NCBI RefSeq assembly: GCF_027580225.2
Contig: NC_073354.2
Coordinates: forward strand, 31,888,001 to 31,952,000
Length of the DNA stretch: 64,000 bases
Reading direction: 5' to 3'
Source of the DNA: Misgurnus anguillicaudatus
Lineage: Eukaryota; Chordata; Actinopteri; Cypriniformes; Cobitidae
Below are positions 35,180-46,452 of this stretch, in pieces. The first letter of the stretch is position 1. Every line of letters starts with the position of its first letter. Made by a program: the position numbers and the translations under genes. Below the pieces are notes generated by a model. It made no database searches and was not told the origin of the DNA. It saw only the letters and a list, made by a program, of their open reading frames with translations.

Positions 35180-35942
35180 ATGTCCAAAACACCTTGTAAA
35201 AGCGGATTTTGCATGATATGTGCCCTTTAAAGATGTGGCGCAATGCAACACCTGCTCTGTGACACCCTTAATACCCTCAGTTCTTATTTATTTTTATTGT
35301 AAAGAATGACCATAAAATTATTCAAAAATGTGCTCTACAAAAGAAAGGCATAAAGGTTTGGAACTACATGAAGACAATGGCATAATTTTCATTTCTGGAC
35401 GAAGTTTTCTTCAATTCCTAAGTGATGTCATTCTGTATGACCAGATATTTTAGTGTCGTCTTTATTTGTGTTCTATAACTTCCAAGTGTCTGTGATTACA
35501 TGTACATATATGTATGCGTCTTCACATGTGTGTTTACTTGTTTCCTGTCCTCCGCGTTTTCTTCCTATTTAGACATCTAGTCCTTTGCTTTCCAAGCCAT
35601 TCTTTTTCAGTCTAAATTTTCAGCAGCTTCTTCTGGCACATCTTTTTCAACTCATTTTGATTTGATTGGCTGTGAGCGATTGTCGATTTCTCTGATGAGT
35701 GTTGCCAGATTGACTTTCATGGGGCGCTTATTAGGAAGCAAACAGGGCTCAACAATAAGGATTTTTCTGCTGGTCCAGTGCAGGCCACAGTTGTAGTTGA
35801 CCTGCAAATATTCACTAACCTCACTTTAAATGTGTTTATATATGCCTGCATTATTTATAAAAAAAAACATAAGTATCATTTGTAAGGCAGGGATGATGTA
35901 CATAAACAGACACATGACACATTTTACATACGTGTAATACCG
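35180..35942. other. FAM184A intron, little recognised
   Basis: 35345-35400 carries AGGCATAAAGGTTTGGAACT and ATAATTTTCATTT, the second arm of the foldback begun at 31531. The rest has no feature that I can support. Confidence 0.4.
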
Positions 35943-37180
35943 CAGGGGTTCTCAAAATATTTGAGTAGGGGGAGGCTGCAGACCTGGAGCCGGTAGATCT
36001 ACGCCCCTGACAGTTTTACGCCCCTGTTGTTCCTCATGCGTCCAGTAGGGGAAGGCTGTATATTAGTATATGAACCTAGTCATATTATCCGTTACGTTAC
36101 GGTTCAACCGTATGATAGCAGCAGAACTTCTTGAAGCGATACGAATTGACCCCTGGAATTTTAGAAAAGTTACATTGTGTTTATCTTCATAAAATGCTAT
36201 GTAGGACATGTTTTGTAGCTGTATGACGACCTATTGTGAATTGTACAGCAGATATTTCATTTATGATCCATGATTACACAGTACTTTTTTATGCTAATGG
36301 CCTAAATATGGTTAATATCTAAATGTAACTTAATATAAATTCACAACATCATATATCAGTCAGTCTCTTGTATATAAAAACAGTTTATAAATAAATATAA
36401 ATAGTTATATGTGACGTCATCATGCGCCGCTTCCGGGTCCAATAGATTTCAAATGCCACAGGAAAACACGCTAATATACACTCATATCATAATGCAAAAC
36501 TATTTAAACCCATGATCCTTATTTTTATCTCCAATAATAAAAACCAAGATGACCAGACCTGGACTATATGGATTTTTTTACTGTCTGTGGTTCCGTAGTG
36601 TGCAGACTGCAGTGTACACTGTAAGTTTATACAATTTTCGTTTAAATGTGTAATATTAATAAATAGTGCTCATAAACGGTTGTAAATGTTTAAATAGGCT
36701 AGTATCCTGTTGTATTTCCCTCTCCCACTACTGGACGCATGAGGAGCAACAGGGGCGCAAAACTGCCAGGGGCGTAAAACTGCCAGGGTCGTAGATCTAC
36801 CGGCTCCAGGTCTGCAGCCTCCCCATATAGAAATATTTGCGACCAGGGACCCCCATTTACTAAGCATATTCTTACCTTAAAGCATATTTTACACTTGTAT
36901 TACAGTGATAAACAAAAACACATTTTCTCCTGAATTATGTTAATTCAACTTTAAACATAACTGTTTTAAGATAAAATTAGATTTGGACTCAACAGTTATA
37001 CTTTTTAAAATATCTTAAAAGCTTTCATAAAATTAGCAGTAGCAAGATTAACATGGTTCTTAGATGGCCTACGTCTCCTCCTTAAAAATACAACACAGTT
37101 ATATAATTTATAACAAGTTATTTCACGGACCCCCTGGTTAGGCATTGAGGACCAACAGGACCCCACTTTGATAATCCCTG
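35943..37180. mobile_element. hAT-type CAGGGGTTCTCAAA element with nested foldback
   Basis: Left end CAGGGGTTCTCAAA, right end TTTGATAATCCCTG (inverted with two changes); flanks TAATACCG and CAATGCAG agree at 5 of 8 positions. The interior is occupied by 35968-36824. Confidence 0.65.
35968..36824. mobile_element. Foldback element GGGGAGGCTGCAGACC
   Basis: Left GGGGAGGCTGCAGACCTGGA and right TCCAGGTCTGCAGCCTCCCC are exact inverted ends; pairing continues through GCCGGTAGATCTACG and CGCATGAGGAGCAACAGGGG. Non-coding. Confidence 0.85.
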
Positions 37181-37189
37181 CAATGCAGT

Positions 37190-38050
37190 ATATGAAAAGT
37201 TTGGTTCCAAAACGCAATAAATCCATTTTGACTAATTTGATTATTTTTTCGACAAAATGCAATAAATCCATGACCATTTTTTTTCAAAATGCTATAAATC
37301 TATTGAATCAATATATATAAATGTGCATTCATCTTTGCCATGTTATATTCATTTAGTTGACTAGTGGTATACACTGATTAAAAAAAACATTAATTGCATT
37401 AATCAAAACACTAACTTTGTCATATTACGAACACTGTCTTTGCTGCTGTCATCCTTGGGACGTCGCCGCTGAACTTTTTTGACAGCAATCAGCTGTAAAA
37501 TGTTTGTGTCCTGCTTGATTTTCATTGACTTTGAGTAAAATAATGGATAGTTTTTCATAAGATCCCCATGGGGTCAATGTGTTAGCATGACAGAAGCTTG
37601 ATGCTGTCGTCTGAGAACAAGCAACAGCCGGCATTTTCCTTCTCCCGAGTGCCTCTCACGTAAATTATTCAATTCTGATGGCTTATGTTTCTTCCCCACC
37701 ACAGTAACCACCACAGGTCTATCAATGCCATCAAAAGTATTATTTGTTTTTGTTTGTTTGTTGATCACGAAGTACATAGTAGATAAAAAAAACTATGAAT
37801 CCGTGTATATATAAACGCGGCCATTATTGTTTAGGATGCGTGGAATGGTGCGATGTGATTTGTTTTAGCGGATTTATTGCATTCTGCAGAGAAGGAGGAG
37901 TGGCGTTTATCGGGTTTTGGAAAAAAGGGAGAAAAGATGACAGAATAAACTGACGGATATCGGATTTTGCGTAAAATTAAAAATTTACTTTTTAATACTG
38001 ACCAAATACAATACTGATTTTGGCGGTAGCTCTTTTTTTTATGTCATTTA
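37190..38050. repeat. Region with AATGCAATAAATCCAT repeats
   Basis: 37205-37310 has three spaced copies of AAAACGCAATAAATCCAT / AAATGCTATAAATCTATT, and an inverted GCGGATTTATTGCATTCTG is at 37868. Possibly one old element; no exon. Confidence 0.45.
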
Positions 38051-38135
38051 TTGTCTTTTGGTACCAAACTCTTCACATGCACCTTCATAAATTTTTAAGT
38101 CTCAACGGGGCATAAAATTAATTGTAAATTGTTAA

Positions 38136-38412
38136 AGCAACACTATGTAGTTTTTTTTACCTTTAAATAATGTCACTAAATTTTTTTCAGTGATAGAACA
38201 ACTTTTAACTGGACAAATTGTACTGTTGCTGCAACCTGATTAGCCTCCTAGCTGCTACAAGCACACTCTGAAAGTGGCGGTGGCGGGTAGGAAACACAGC
38301 CCCGCCCCTCCCCCTGCCTGCAGAAGAGTGTCTGATACCAGGCACTGTTGCGCTTTTCAACCACATGGGGGAGCTGTAAGTCATTTTTACATGGAAACTA
38401 CATAGTGTTGCT
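38136..38412. mobile_element. TTAA-flanked AGCAACACTATGTAG element
   Basis: TTAA 38132-38135 and 38413-38416; ends AGCAACACTATGTAGTTT and AACTACATAGTGTTGCT are perfect inverted repeats. An inverted partial copy is at 45548-45697. Confidence 0.9.
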
Positions 38413-38719
38413 TTAAAGAAACATTTAAAAGCAAAAGAAAAAAAACAGGTACATAATACATTTATACCAATGTAATTTTGTGAAACTCATAACCCAGTTT
38501 TGCAAATTTCTTATAATTTTCAACCCATTTTGATGCCTCCAATACTATTAGAAGTCAATGTTAAATTTTGACACAATGTTTGCCAGCAAGATGCAAGTTT
38601 GGTTAACATGAGATTAATGATTAATGATATTAAATCAGCATTTTTACAAGAATCTTTATTACATCATAGAAAACGAAATGTTATAGATGCTACGAAAGGT
38701 TCTTCAAAGCAATGCCACA

Positions 38720-38925
38720 CTCTAAATAATTTTAATTGGGTTGGTTTGACCTATGGTTGGGTGGATATTTGACAGAACCAAGCATTGGTGTATACCGTTG
38801 GGTTATAACTCATGGTTAGGTAATAACATCCCAGGATAGGTTTATTTATAACCCAATGGCTGGTTCTTTTTCATATTTACCCAACTATGGTGTAAACCAA
38901 CCCAATATTTTCTGAAGTGAATAGA
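38720..38925. mobile_element. Foldback rich in ACCCAA/TTGGGT
   Basis: Starts CACACTCTAAATAATTTTAA, with GGGTTGGTTTGAC and AACCAACCCAATATTTT at opposite ends. Related to 54886-55100. Confidence 0.6.
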
Positions 38926-39660
38926 AGAACCATTTTTGGTTCCCCAAGGAACCCTTCAGTCAAAGGTTCTATAATGAACCATTTCTTTCTTCTTATTTCT
39001 TTCTTAAATAGTAAAAAGAACCCACCCAGTCTCCTGAGGATGCGTATAAACAGCACGAAGTGCAAAACTCGCGCAACACATACGCCAAATTCCACCCTGG
39101 CGTGCACACGACACGCAAGTCCTTCCCATTCACCCAAATGGGGCATCTTTTTTTGTCATTTTATTTATTGGTTTCTCAATTTTTTTCTGTTTTTTAAACC
39201 ATTTTCGCTTGGGTTTTGGGTTAGATTTTAGATTTGCTTAATGAGGTTATTTAATATACAGGTTTCTCTATGTTTTTGTCCATATTTAAGCCATGGTCGC
39301 TTGGAGTTGGCGTTAGAGTTGGGGTTTGGGTTAGGATGTCATTTTTATATAACAAAAAGTTGTTCTAACCCTAAACCCAAGCGAAAATGGTAAAAAATAG
39401 CAAAAAATTGAGAAACCAATAAATAAAACGACAAAAAAAGATGCACAGTTTAAGTGAATGGGAAGGACTTGCGTATCATATGCAAGCCAAAGTGGAATTT
39501 GGCGTATGTATTGCACGAGTTTTACACTTCGTGCTATTTATACGCATCTTCAGGAGACTGGGCTCAAAGAACCGTTTACCACTACAAAGATCCTATAGTG
39601 AAACTGACAGGTAGATGTTAAAGCTTCTTTATGGGACTATTCAGCCAAAAAACGGTTCTT
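38926..39660. repeat. GAACCATTTTTGGTTCC repeat arms
   Basis: 38928-39020 and 39565-39660 carry AAGAACCATTTTTGGTTCC, CAAAGGTTCTATAATGAACC and AAAAACGGTTCTTCTAT, split by the foldback at 39025-39562. Confidence 0.5.
39025..39562. mobile_element. Foldback CCCAGTCTCCTGAGGATGCG, arms about 200 bp
   Basis: Left CCCAGTCTCCTGAGGATGCG and right CGCATCTTCAGGAGACTGGG pair, and pairing runs on through CACGAAGTG, CCTTCCCATTCAC and CATTTTCGCTTGGGTTT. Overlapping open frames on both strands are a product of the palindrome. Confidence 0.85.
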
Positions 39661-39853
39661 CTATGCCATTGTGTATCACTTTTACTATGTTGCAAAACAC
39701 AAACACAGTGCCAATTCTATCAACCGGTCCGAAACCGTCTCACACTTTCCCCTGGGCCACCAGATCGTACCTTATAGTTGAGCCTTGATTAGCAGATCGT
39801 TTCAGATGGTGTCTGAGAGCTCCAAAGTTTGCTTTTCTTGTCGTCCCATGTAG

Positions 39854-40062
39854 CAAAAGCGAAAGAACGACAAATCAGCCAACCGATTCAGCAGCTCGGC
39901 CAATCTTAGGGCCAATGTGGAGGCCTCAGGAACCGAGAGCATCCAGCCCCAGCCCACCCGTCTCGAACCCATACCCAACTCCCCTATTCACCAGCTGGAG
40001 CCTAATGCGAGCAAACCCCTGCCCCCACCTCTCCCTCTCACCGAACCCAAGAAATTGACGAG
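39854..40062 (+). CDS. fam184a: FAM184A coding exon (Pro-rich tail)
   Basis: The acceptor is CATGTAG and the donor GTGAGG at 40063. It encodes 69 residues beginning QKRKNDKSANRFSSSANL, then a linker with RLEPIPNSPIHQLEP and SKPLPPPLP, and two bases of a split Ser codon. The basic start, serine run and proline-rich low-complexity stretch suggest a disordered C-terminal tail. Confidence 0.92.
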
Positions 40063-41490
40063 GTGAGGCGCACGTCATCGTAGCAGACGCCTCGCTCTCC
40101 GCACCACAGGACAAACACCACGCCCTTTCTTCACTTTTCAGACTAGAGGTGGCTGTGGGTATCCCTTTAATGTGCCGAGCACGATTGCAAAAGTAAAGGG
40201 GACTTGCCCCCTTTAGTCCAAATGATTATTTGCATTCACCAGGCTCCACTCTGCTTAACAGAACGCGTGAAATCGTGAATAATGGTTTCCGGTCTTTTCT
40301 AAAACAAGTAATTAAGTTGAATAATGAGTGCGTCGGCCTGGTCTTGGACTGGGTTATCATTCCTGTTTGGATTGGTACTGCTAAGAACTGACATCAATTC
40401 TCTCTTTCTCTTTGGCTGTCATTGTTCGGAATGGCATACTATCGTACTATTGTTATGGGGTGTGTGTGTATATTGTGTGCAGTATGTGAATGCTCTATAT
40501 GCATGAAATACTCGGATTAACTCTATGTTTGCCAGTAACTGCGATGTATAACAGCACATTGCACCGGGTACTGTATCCCACGATGCAATACGCTGATTGC
40601 GCTCAGCTCACTTGACCATTTAGGACTGCATACTGACTTCTTTTCACATACTAGTGTAGTATGGAGAAAATTAGTATTCCATTCCGAACATAAGAATTTG
40701 TAGTTTTTCTATCAGGCAAACGAAAGGGATACCTAAGGTTAACACTGATGTACATGTATGCATAATGTTACTTTCTGAAGTCCCATACATGAGCTTTGGA
40801 AATGGCATTGGAATGCAAATGGGAGCATGTGTCACAGTGCATGCTGGGAATTGGTGTCTGTGTCTTGTGTTTTTGTTTGTGATGGAAGTTATATGACTCA
40901 TTTGTTATGTAACTGTCTTTGAGTGTCCTTCAATATCTCATGTGTGTGTTGCACTACACCGCACTTTTTTTAACGTTTGCACTGTGAAAATTTTAGTTTT
41001 GAATATTGTAATAAAAAAATCTGTTTAAATGCATTAAATTACACCGTTTCTGATTTTATGTATTAATGTATTATATACATACAATATTCATTTTATTTTT
41101 TTCTTAAATAAACCTCTGCCTATGAATCTGCTTTAACTGGCATGTTGTTATGGTTGTATGCATGTGTTGCTGTGTTCACCTAATGCTCTGTCACTACTGT
41201 GGCTGCTTTTGACCTGGAAGTGTCATCACGTCTATAATGCGTCACGTGTTCCTGCATGCATGCTGCTCTGAATGTTAAAGAGTTGCAGTAAGACTTAAAA
41301 AAAAACATAATATAGCTTTAATACACAGTACACACAGTCTTTGTTTGGTTGAGGTTGTTTTGTGCCACAGGTCCACAGCCACCTTTCAATGTCCAAGCTG
41401 GTTCTTCTGTCATATTCACAAAAAGCCACTTTTTTGAGAATGTAGGGTTTGATCACACAGACTGCATTCATACAATTAAATAGGGTTTGT
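40063..41490. other. FAM184A intron, nothing recognised
   Basis: No exon-like coding and no element ends that I can pair. AT-rich from 40900; GT-rich around 40440-40500. Confidence 0.4.
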
Positions 41491-41496
41491 GTTTCT

Positions 41497-41614
41497 GTAC
41501 TGTATCTCAATTGGTAGAGCATTGCATTAGCATTGCAAAAGGTCATGGGTTTGATTCCTAGGATACACACTTACAAAAAAATGCACTGTGGATTAAAGAA
41601 TCTGCCAAATGCAT
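41497..41614 (+). mobile_element. tRNA-headed SINE
   Basis: The head has an A-box-like TCTCAATTGGTAGAGC (41506-41521) and B-box GGGTTTGATTCCTAGG, then a tail ending ATCTGCCAAATGCAT. Same family as 11940-12070. The tRNA part is too diverged at the acceptor stem to be a tRNA gene. Confidence 0.78.
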
Positions 41615-41616
41615 AC

Positions 41617-42005
41617 GTATTTTCCGGACTATAAGTCACTCCAGAGTATAAGTCGCATCATTTAGAAATGCGTTTTGAAGAGGAAAAAACATATATAAGT
41701 CACACTGGGCTATACGTCGCATTTATTTAGAAAACTATTTCACAAAATCCAAGCCAAAGAACAGACATTTAATCTGGAAAGGCAAGTTATTCAAATAAAC
41801 AATAGCACAGCAGCCTGAATAGGTGTCCGTACATGTTAAAGTAACATGAAGAGTTACATAAATTACATAAATACAGGAGCAGCATAGAGTGGACTCTCAC
41901 GGTTGTAGACGGTAATGGTTTCTCTTGGTTCATAGTCGCACCTGACTATAAGTTCCAGGACCCGCCAAACTATGAACAAAATGCCCCTTATAGTCCAGAA
42001 AATAC
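41617..42005. mobile_element. GTATTTTCCGGACTATAAG element
   Basis: Ends GTATTTTCCGGACTATAAG and CTTATAGTCCAGAAAATAC are inverted; ATAAGTCGCA / CATAGTCGCAC motifs recur inside. Lies two bases after the SINE. A widespread vertebrate hAT-like repeat by recognition. Confidence 0.82.
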
Positions 42006-42133
42006 ATTAAATATAAATGTAAATGATTTGAAATGTTGCATTCACATCATAAAAAGTTGCACTGAAAAAAAGCATTGCAACTGATACAGACTTCAGCCTA
42101 GAGTAGATTTACATGCACTAATAATAATTAAAA

Positions 42134-42955
42134 TGTTACCCTGGACTAGAAAACCAGTCATAATTCGCACGGGTATATTTGTAATAATTGCCAACAATAC
42201 ATGATATTTGTCAAAATTATCTGATTTTTTTAAATCCAAAAATCATTAGGATATTATTTAAATATCATGTTACATAAAGATATTTTGTAAATTTCCTACT
42301 GTAAATATACAAAAATGTATTTATTATTAGTAATATATGTTGCTAAGGACTTAATTTGGACAAAATTTCTCAAAATTTCAGATTATCAAATAGTTACATC
42401 TCAGCCAAATATTGTCTTATCCTAACAAATGGAAATCTTATTTATTCAGCTTTCGGGTGATGTATAAATCTCAATTTTTTTTTAAATTACCTTTATGCAC
42501 TGCAAAAAAATTATTTTCAAGAAAAAAATTCTTAGTATTTTTGTCTTGTTTTCAGTAAAAATATCTACCAATTCTTAAATCAAGATGCTTTTTCTTGATG
42601 AGCAAAACAACCCAATAAAATAAGTTTAATTTTAGACCAAAAATGTCAAATTTAAGTGATTTTGTGCATATAAAACAAGCAAAAAAATCTTGAACATTTT
42701 TCTTAAACACTAAATTCAAGAAAAATGTGCTTACCCCATTGGCAGATTTTTTTTGCTTGTTTTATGCACAAAATCACTTAAATTTTATATTTTTGCTCGA
42801 AAAACTTTCTTGGGTCATTTTGCTCATCAAGAAAAAACATCTTAATTAAAGAATTTTTTAGATATGTTTGCTGAAAACAAGACAAAAATACCTTTTAATA
42901 ATTTTTTTTCTAGAAAATTATTTTTGCAGTGTGACTGGTTTAGTGGAAGAATATT
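42134..42955. mobile_element. GTGACCCTGGACCACAAAAC element, copy 2, interrupted
   Basis: 42134-42497 matches copies 1 and 4 in order; its expected last bases TGACTGGTTT resume at 42932, after the nested element 42498-42931. Confidence 0.78.
42498..42931. mobile_element. CACTGCAAAAA foldback, nested, full copy
   Basis: Ends CACTGCAAAAAAATTATTTT and AAAATTATTTTTGCAGTG; both flanks are TG (42496-42497, 42932-42933). The inside carries GCCAATGGGGTAAGCAC in inverted form. Confidence 0.85.
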
Positions 42956-43372
42956 ACCTGTATGAATGGCCTTTTAAAATGCATACCTTTATGGTGCTTT
43001 TTTATTTTTACCTAGGGATTTTGGAAGGTCTAACACACATCCACAACTAACAAAAACTTTCTTAATATGCATTTGAAATTGAACAATAAATGCTCACATG
43101 CATACTTTTCAGCACAGTTTCAGAAGTGCTGTAATAAAGGCGTTTAACTTTCATATTCCTTTGTCTGGGTGCAGGTAGACGTTGCATTAGTGCTGAACAG
43201 GTTGATATACATGCTCGATTAAGTGTTAAATTGAGTTTGCTGCAGTTCAGCCATCTGGGACCACAGCATATAGATTGCATGGAGGATATAAGAGAAAAGA
43301 GATGAGGTTTAAAGCCAAGAACACCAATAGCATGAGAAGTTTGACTACACGCGAACAGTGGTATCTGTATGA

Positions 43373-43470
43373 AAATTTACATTTACTCATTTAGCAGATG
43401 CTTTTGTCCAAAGCGACTTACAAATGAGGTAAACAAAAGAAGCAATTATAGCAACACAAGAACAGTGGGT
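43373..43470. mobile_element. SINE tail fragment
   Basis: TTTAGCAGATGCTTTTGTCC and AAAGCGACTTACAAATGAGG, the reversed tail seen in many fish SINEs; no tRNA head present. Confidence 0.6.
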
Positions 43471-44123
43471 TTTTAATCGTCTTGCCAGGCTCAACTTTTG
43501 TAAAATACCTTCACATAATCATGCAAAGTGCTAGATATGCATTTGCATTCGTCCATAGTCTTGGCATCAGATGGCACGATCACGGTCCATCAGATGTATA
43601 CTCACTTAAAGAAAAGCTTTATAAACCCAAGCTCTAATCTGATCTGGTTTACCCAGCATTGGGTAAACCAGTCAGGTTGTAATTTACCCTATGCTGGGTT
43701 GGTTTAAACCATTTTTGGGTCAGATATGAACATTTTCTGTGTTCATTTTAGCCTTGGCCTACTAAAGGGTTAATGGTGCCACATGTTGATCAACAGTAAA
43801 AATGAAAAATTTTACATCTTTGCAAAAGGAAAATCTACCAACAATCAAGAATGCATGATAATAAGGTGTCATGGCTCTGCAATCAAAATATGTTGTTATA
43901 ATGGAAGTCAATGGAACAAAAAATGAACGATAAATGAGGGAGAAAAAAAATAAACTGCACAAAAACAAAAAATGTATCAAAGCCAATGTTTTAGTAATCT
44001 TTGACATGCCCAAGACTGAAAAGGTAAAAAAAATCAGTCCACAATCACTTTTTATATTGAAAATTAGACACGTTGTTTTTCCCCCGAAATCAGTGACATC
44101 ATCTATAAACTTGGCATTAAGAA
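43471..44123. other. FAM184A intron with an ACCCAGC repeat
   Basis: 43645-43725 has CCCAGCATTGGGTAAACC and CTATGCTGGGTTGGTTTAAA, a small foldback related to 54886-55100. The rest is AT-rich; an open frame across 43762-44193 has no recognisable protein features. Confidence 0.45.
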
Positions 44124-44127
44124 TTAA

Positions 44128-44327
44128 AGGCGGAGTGCATGATTTTTGAAAAACGCTTTGGAAAATGGAGTCAGACTGAGTACCAAAACACACTTGTAGC
44201 CAATCATCAGGAAGGGGCGTGTCTACTTACCGACATCGTTGCCTGGGCTGCGAATGTGTGGGGCGGGTGTTTGTTTGGGTGATTTCAAAATGTCAACATT
44301 GGCTTTCAGAGATCATGCACCCCGCCT
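44128..44327. mobile_element. TTAA-flanked AGGCGGAGTGCATGA element
   Basis: TTAA 44124-44127 and 44328-44331; ends AGGCGGAGTGCATGATTTTT and the inverted GATCATGCACCCCGCCT. 200 bp. Relative nested at 6330-6565. Confidence 0.9.
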
Positions 44328-44494
44328 TTAAAATCATGAAGTTTTTATAAAGATGTGGTAGTTTTGATCAGTACTGAGGTGCAAAAATCAATGTTAAAAA
44401 TATTTTACAGCCGTTTAATTAAGTGGATGTTTTCATCCACAAACACCACAAAAAGGTAATAAATTTGAACAATGCACAAGGGTTAACCCCCCCC

Positions 44495-45530
44495 CAAAAA
44501 ATTGCATTTATCCTTCACAGAAGTAATCCACACATCTCCAATGGGTTAATAAAGGTCTTCTGCGGGTAATCGATACAATTGTGAATTTCAAACTTTATGA
44601 GCTATAATAACTAGGTAACTGTCTTTGACAATTTACGCGAGAGTTTTGGTGTACACTGCAAAAAATGACTTTCTTATTTACTGTAGTATTTTTGTCTTGT
44701 TTTCAGTGCAAATATTTAAAAATTCTTAAGTCAAGATGTTTTTTCTTGATATGCAAAATGACCTAAGAAAATAAGTCTAGTTTTTAGACAAAATTTAAGT
44801 AAATATGTGCATAAAACAAGCAGAAAATCTGGCAAATTTTTCTTGAATTATGTGTTTAAGAAAAAAGTTCAAGATTCCACAAATTCACTTAAATTTGATA
44901 TTTTTTGTATTAAAACTCGATTTATTCTCTACGATTGTTTTGCTCATCAAGCAAATGCATCTTGACTTGAGAATTTTTAGATATTTGTGCTTAAAACAAG
45001 ACAAAAAATACTAACTAAGAAAGTCATGGACATTTTTCTTACAATATCACATTGATTACCAGCAGAAGACCTTTATTAACCCCTTGCACTGCAAAAAATG
45101 ACTTTCTTATTCTGTATTTTTGTCTTGTTTTCAGTTGAAATATCTAAAAATTTGTAAGATGTATTTTCTTGATAGGCAAAGTTACCTTGGAGGATATGTC
45201 TGGTTTTTAGACAAAAAATATAATCATTTAAAAATATCTGCCCTTAAAATAAGACATTTTTTGTTGAATTTTTCTTGTATTAAGTAAATTCAAGAAAAAA
45301 ATCTTATTCCATTGATTTATTTTTTGCTTGTTTTAAGCACAAATTTACATAAATTTGATTTGTTTTGTCTAAAAACTAGACTTATTTTTTCAGGTCATTT
45401 GCTCATCAAGAAAATACATCTTGATTTAGGAATTTTTAGATATTTCTACTGAAAGTCATTCAGTGTGTGGATTATTTCTGTAAAGGATGAATGCACTTTT
45501 TAAGGCTTCAAAATCACAAGTTGTTCCCTC
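44495..45530. mobile_element. Composite: an element split by two CACTGCAAAAA foldbacks
   Basis: Outer arms: 44502-44535 (GCATTTATCCTTCACAGAAG) inverted at 45475-45496, and GGGTTAATAAAGGTCTTCTGC (44543-44563) inverted at 45062-45082. Between them lie two CACTGCAAAAAATGAC foldbacks, at 44654-45030 and 45087-45466, both with decayed right ends. Confidence 0.65.
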
Positions 45531-45547
45531 ATTCCTGTTTTTTCTCA

Positions 45548-45697
45548 TTATAAGCTTTCAGAATGTGCTTGTAGCAGCTAGGAGGCTGCTCAGGTTGCAG
45601 CAATGGTACAATTTGTCCAGTTAAAAGTTGTTCTATCACTGAAATAATTTTAGAGACATTATTTAAAGATAAAAAATCTACATAGTGTTGCTTTAAG
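45548..45697. mobile_element. Partial copy of the AGCAACACTATG element (reverse)
   Basis: GCTTGTAGCAGCTAGGAGGC, AACTTTTAACTGGACAAATT (inverted), ending CTACATAGTGTTGCTTTAA. About half of 38136-38412. Confidence 0.7.
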
Positions 45698-46370
45698 TGT
45701 GATTTGGCTTTGAAGTATCTATCTTTGGATACCTCAGTCTTTTTTTCTGCTTGGTAGAGATGATGGGTGAAATGTTAAATGCTGAGGTGAGGGTTTAATG
45801 AATCAGGATTGAAAGTTTATTCTGGTACAGAGGACATTGCAGAGAGCCGGAGGTCAGTTTTATCGCACATACTTCACCTTGAGTGAAATAGAATTTTCCT
45901 TTATGAGCTTTGTGGGACAATCATATGAACGAGGACGAAACAAGCAGGAATAGCTGCAGGTCTCAAATAGATGAAGACATATTGTGTCTACGGAGAACAA
46001 AATTCAATTTAAGACTTTGTTAAAGTAACAAATACGTTTATCTTATTGACATGCATTTCAGGATATGACCAGTGAGGTCTTCCCACGAATAGAAAAGGGC
46101 AAATATTATCATTTTTATTATTGGATTTTGTTCTGCAAAGAGGTAAATTACTGAGTAACAAACAAAATAAGTAAGTTTACCATTTCATTTATTATTTTAT
46201 GATCACATTATAAAACATTGTACTGTAAATGCACTCAAAAACATGAAACGGCTTTCATGTCTTATAATGATAAACTTTTAGTCTCCCAAATTGCAGTTCA
46301 CAGTGTTCTGTCTGACTCACGGTCTTCCCGTCTCTCTCTTTCTCTTCTGTCTCTGTGTTTTTTTTGTCAG
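45698..46370. other. FAM184A last intron, 3' part
   Basis: No repeat recognised. Ends in a CT-rich tract (46325-46366) serving the last acceptor. Confidence 0.5.
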
Positions 46371-46452
46371 CCCTCCTGAAGGAGAAGATTCACCCGTCAC
46401 CTCTCCAGATCCCCAGAGACAAGAATGGTTTGCTCAGTACTTCTCCTTCTGA
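46371..46452 (+). CDS. fam184a: FAM184A last coding exon with stop
   Basis: The acceptor is preceded by a very long pyrimidine tract (46329-46366) and GTCAG. The exon completes a Ser codon, reads PPEGEDSPVTSPDPQ and ends QRQEWFAQYFSF followed by TGA at 46450-46452. The aromatic-rich terminus is the conserved end of the family. Confidence 0.94.

Larger units (their letters stand above)
10954..46452 (+). other. fam184a: FAM184A gene, 3' part (six coding exons)
   Basis: The six exons 10954-11138, 17273-17419, 23693-23810, 30620-30724, 39854-40062 and 46371-46452 join without a phase break into 846 nt: 281 residues and a TGA stop. All introns are GT-AG. The first four exons are rich in E, K, Q, L and D with heptad-like spacing (coiled coil); the last two encode a Pro/Ser/Asn-rich tail ending QRQEWFAQYFSF. 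This agrees with what I recall of vertebrate FAM184A C-termini, and MCM9 directly downstream on the same strand supports A rather than its paralogue FAM184B. Upstream exons lie before base 1. Molecular function is poorly known; it is described only as a coiled-coil protein. The first exon here starts in phase 0, so the preceding exon must end on a codon boundary. Confidence 0.9.

Noticed and set aside
38877..39231. Overlapping frames on both strands near 39000-39230
   Set aside because: Consequence of the 39025-39562 palindrome.
41506..41565. tRNA-like sequence with A and B boxes
   Set aside because: Part of a SINE: acceptor stem not paired and followed by the SINE tail.
43762..44193. 143-codon frame on the minus strand
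   Set aside because: Phe/Ser/Leu-rich AT-driven composition and it runs into the TTAA element at 44128.
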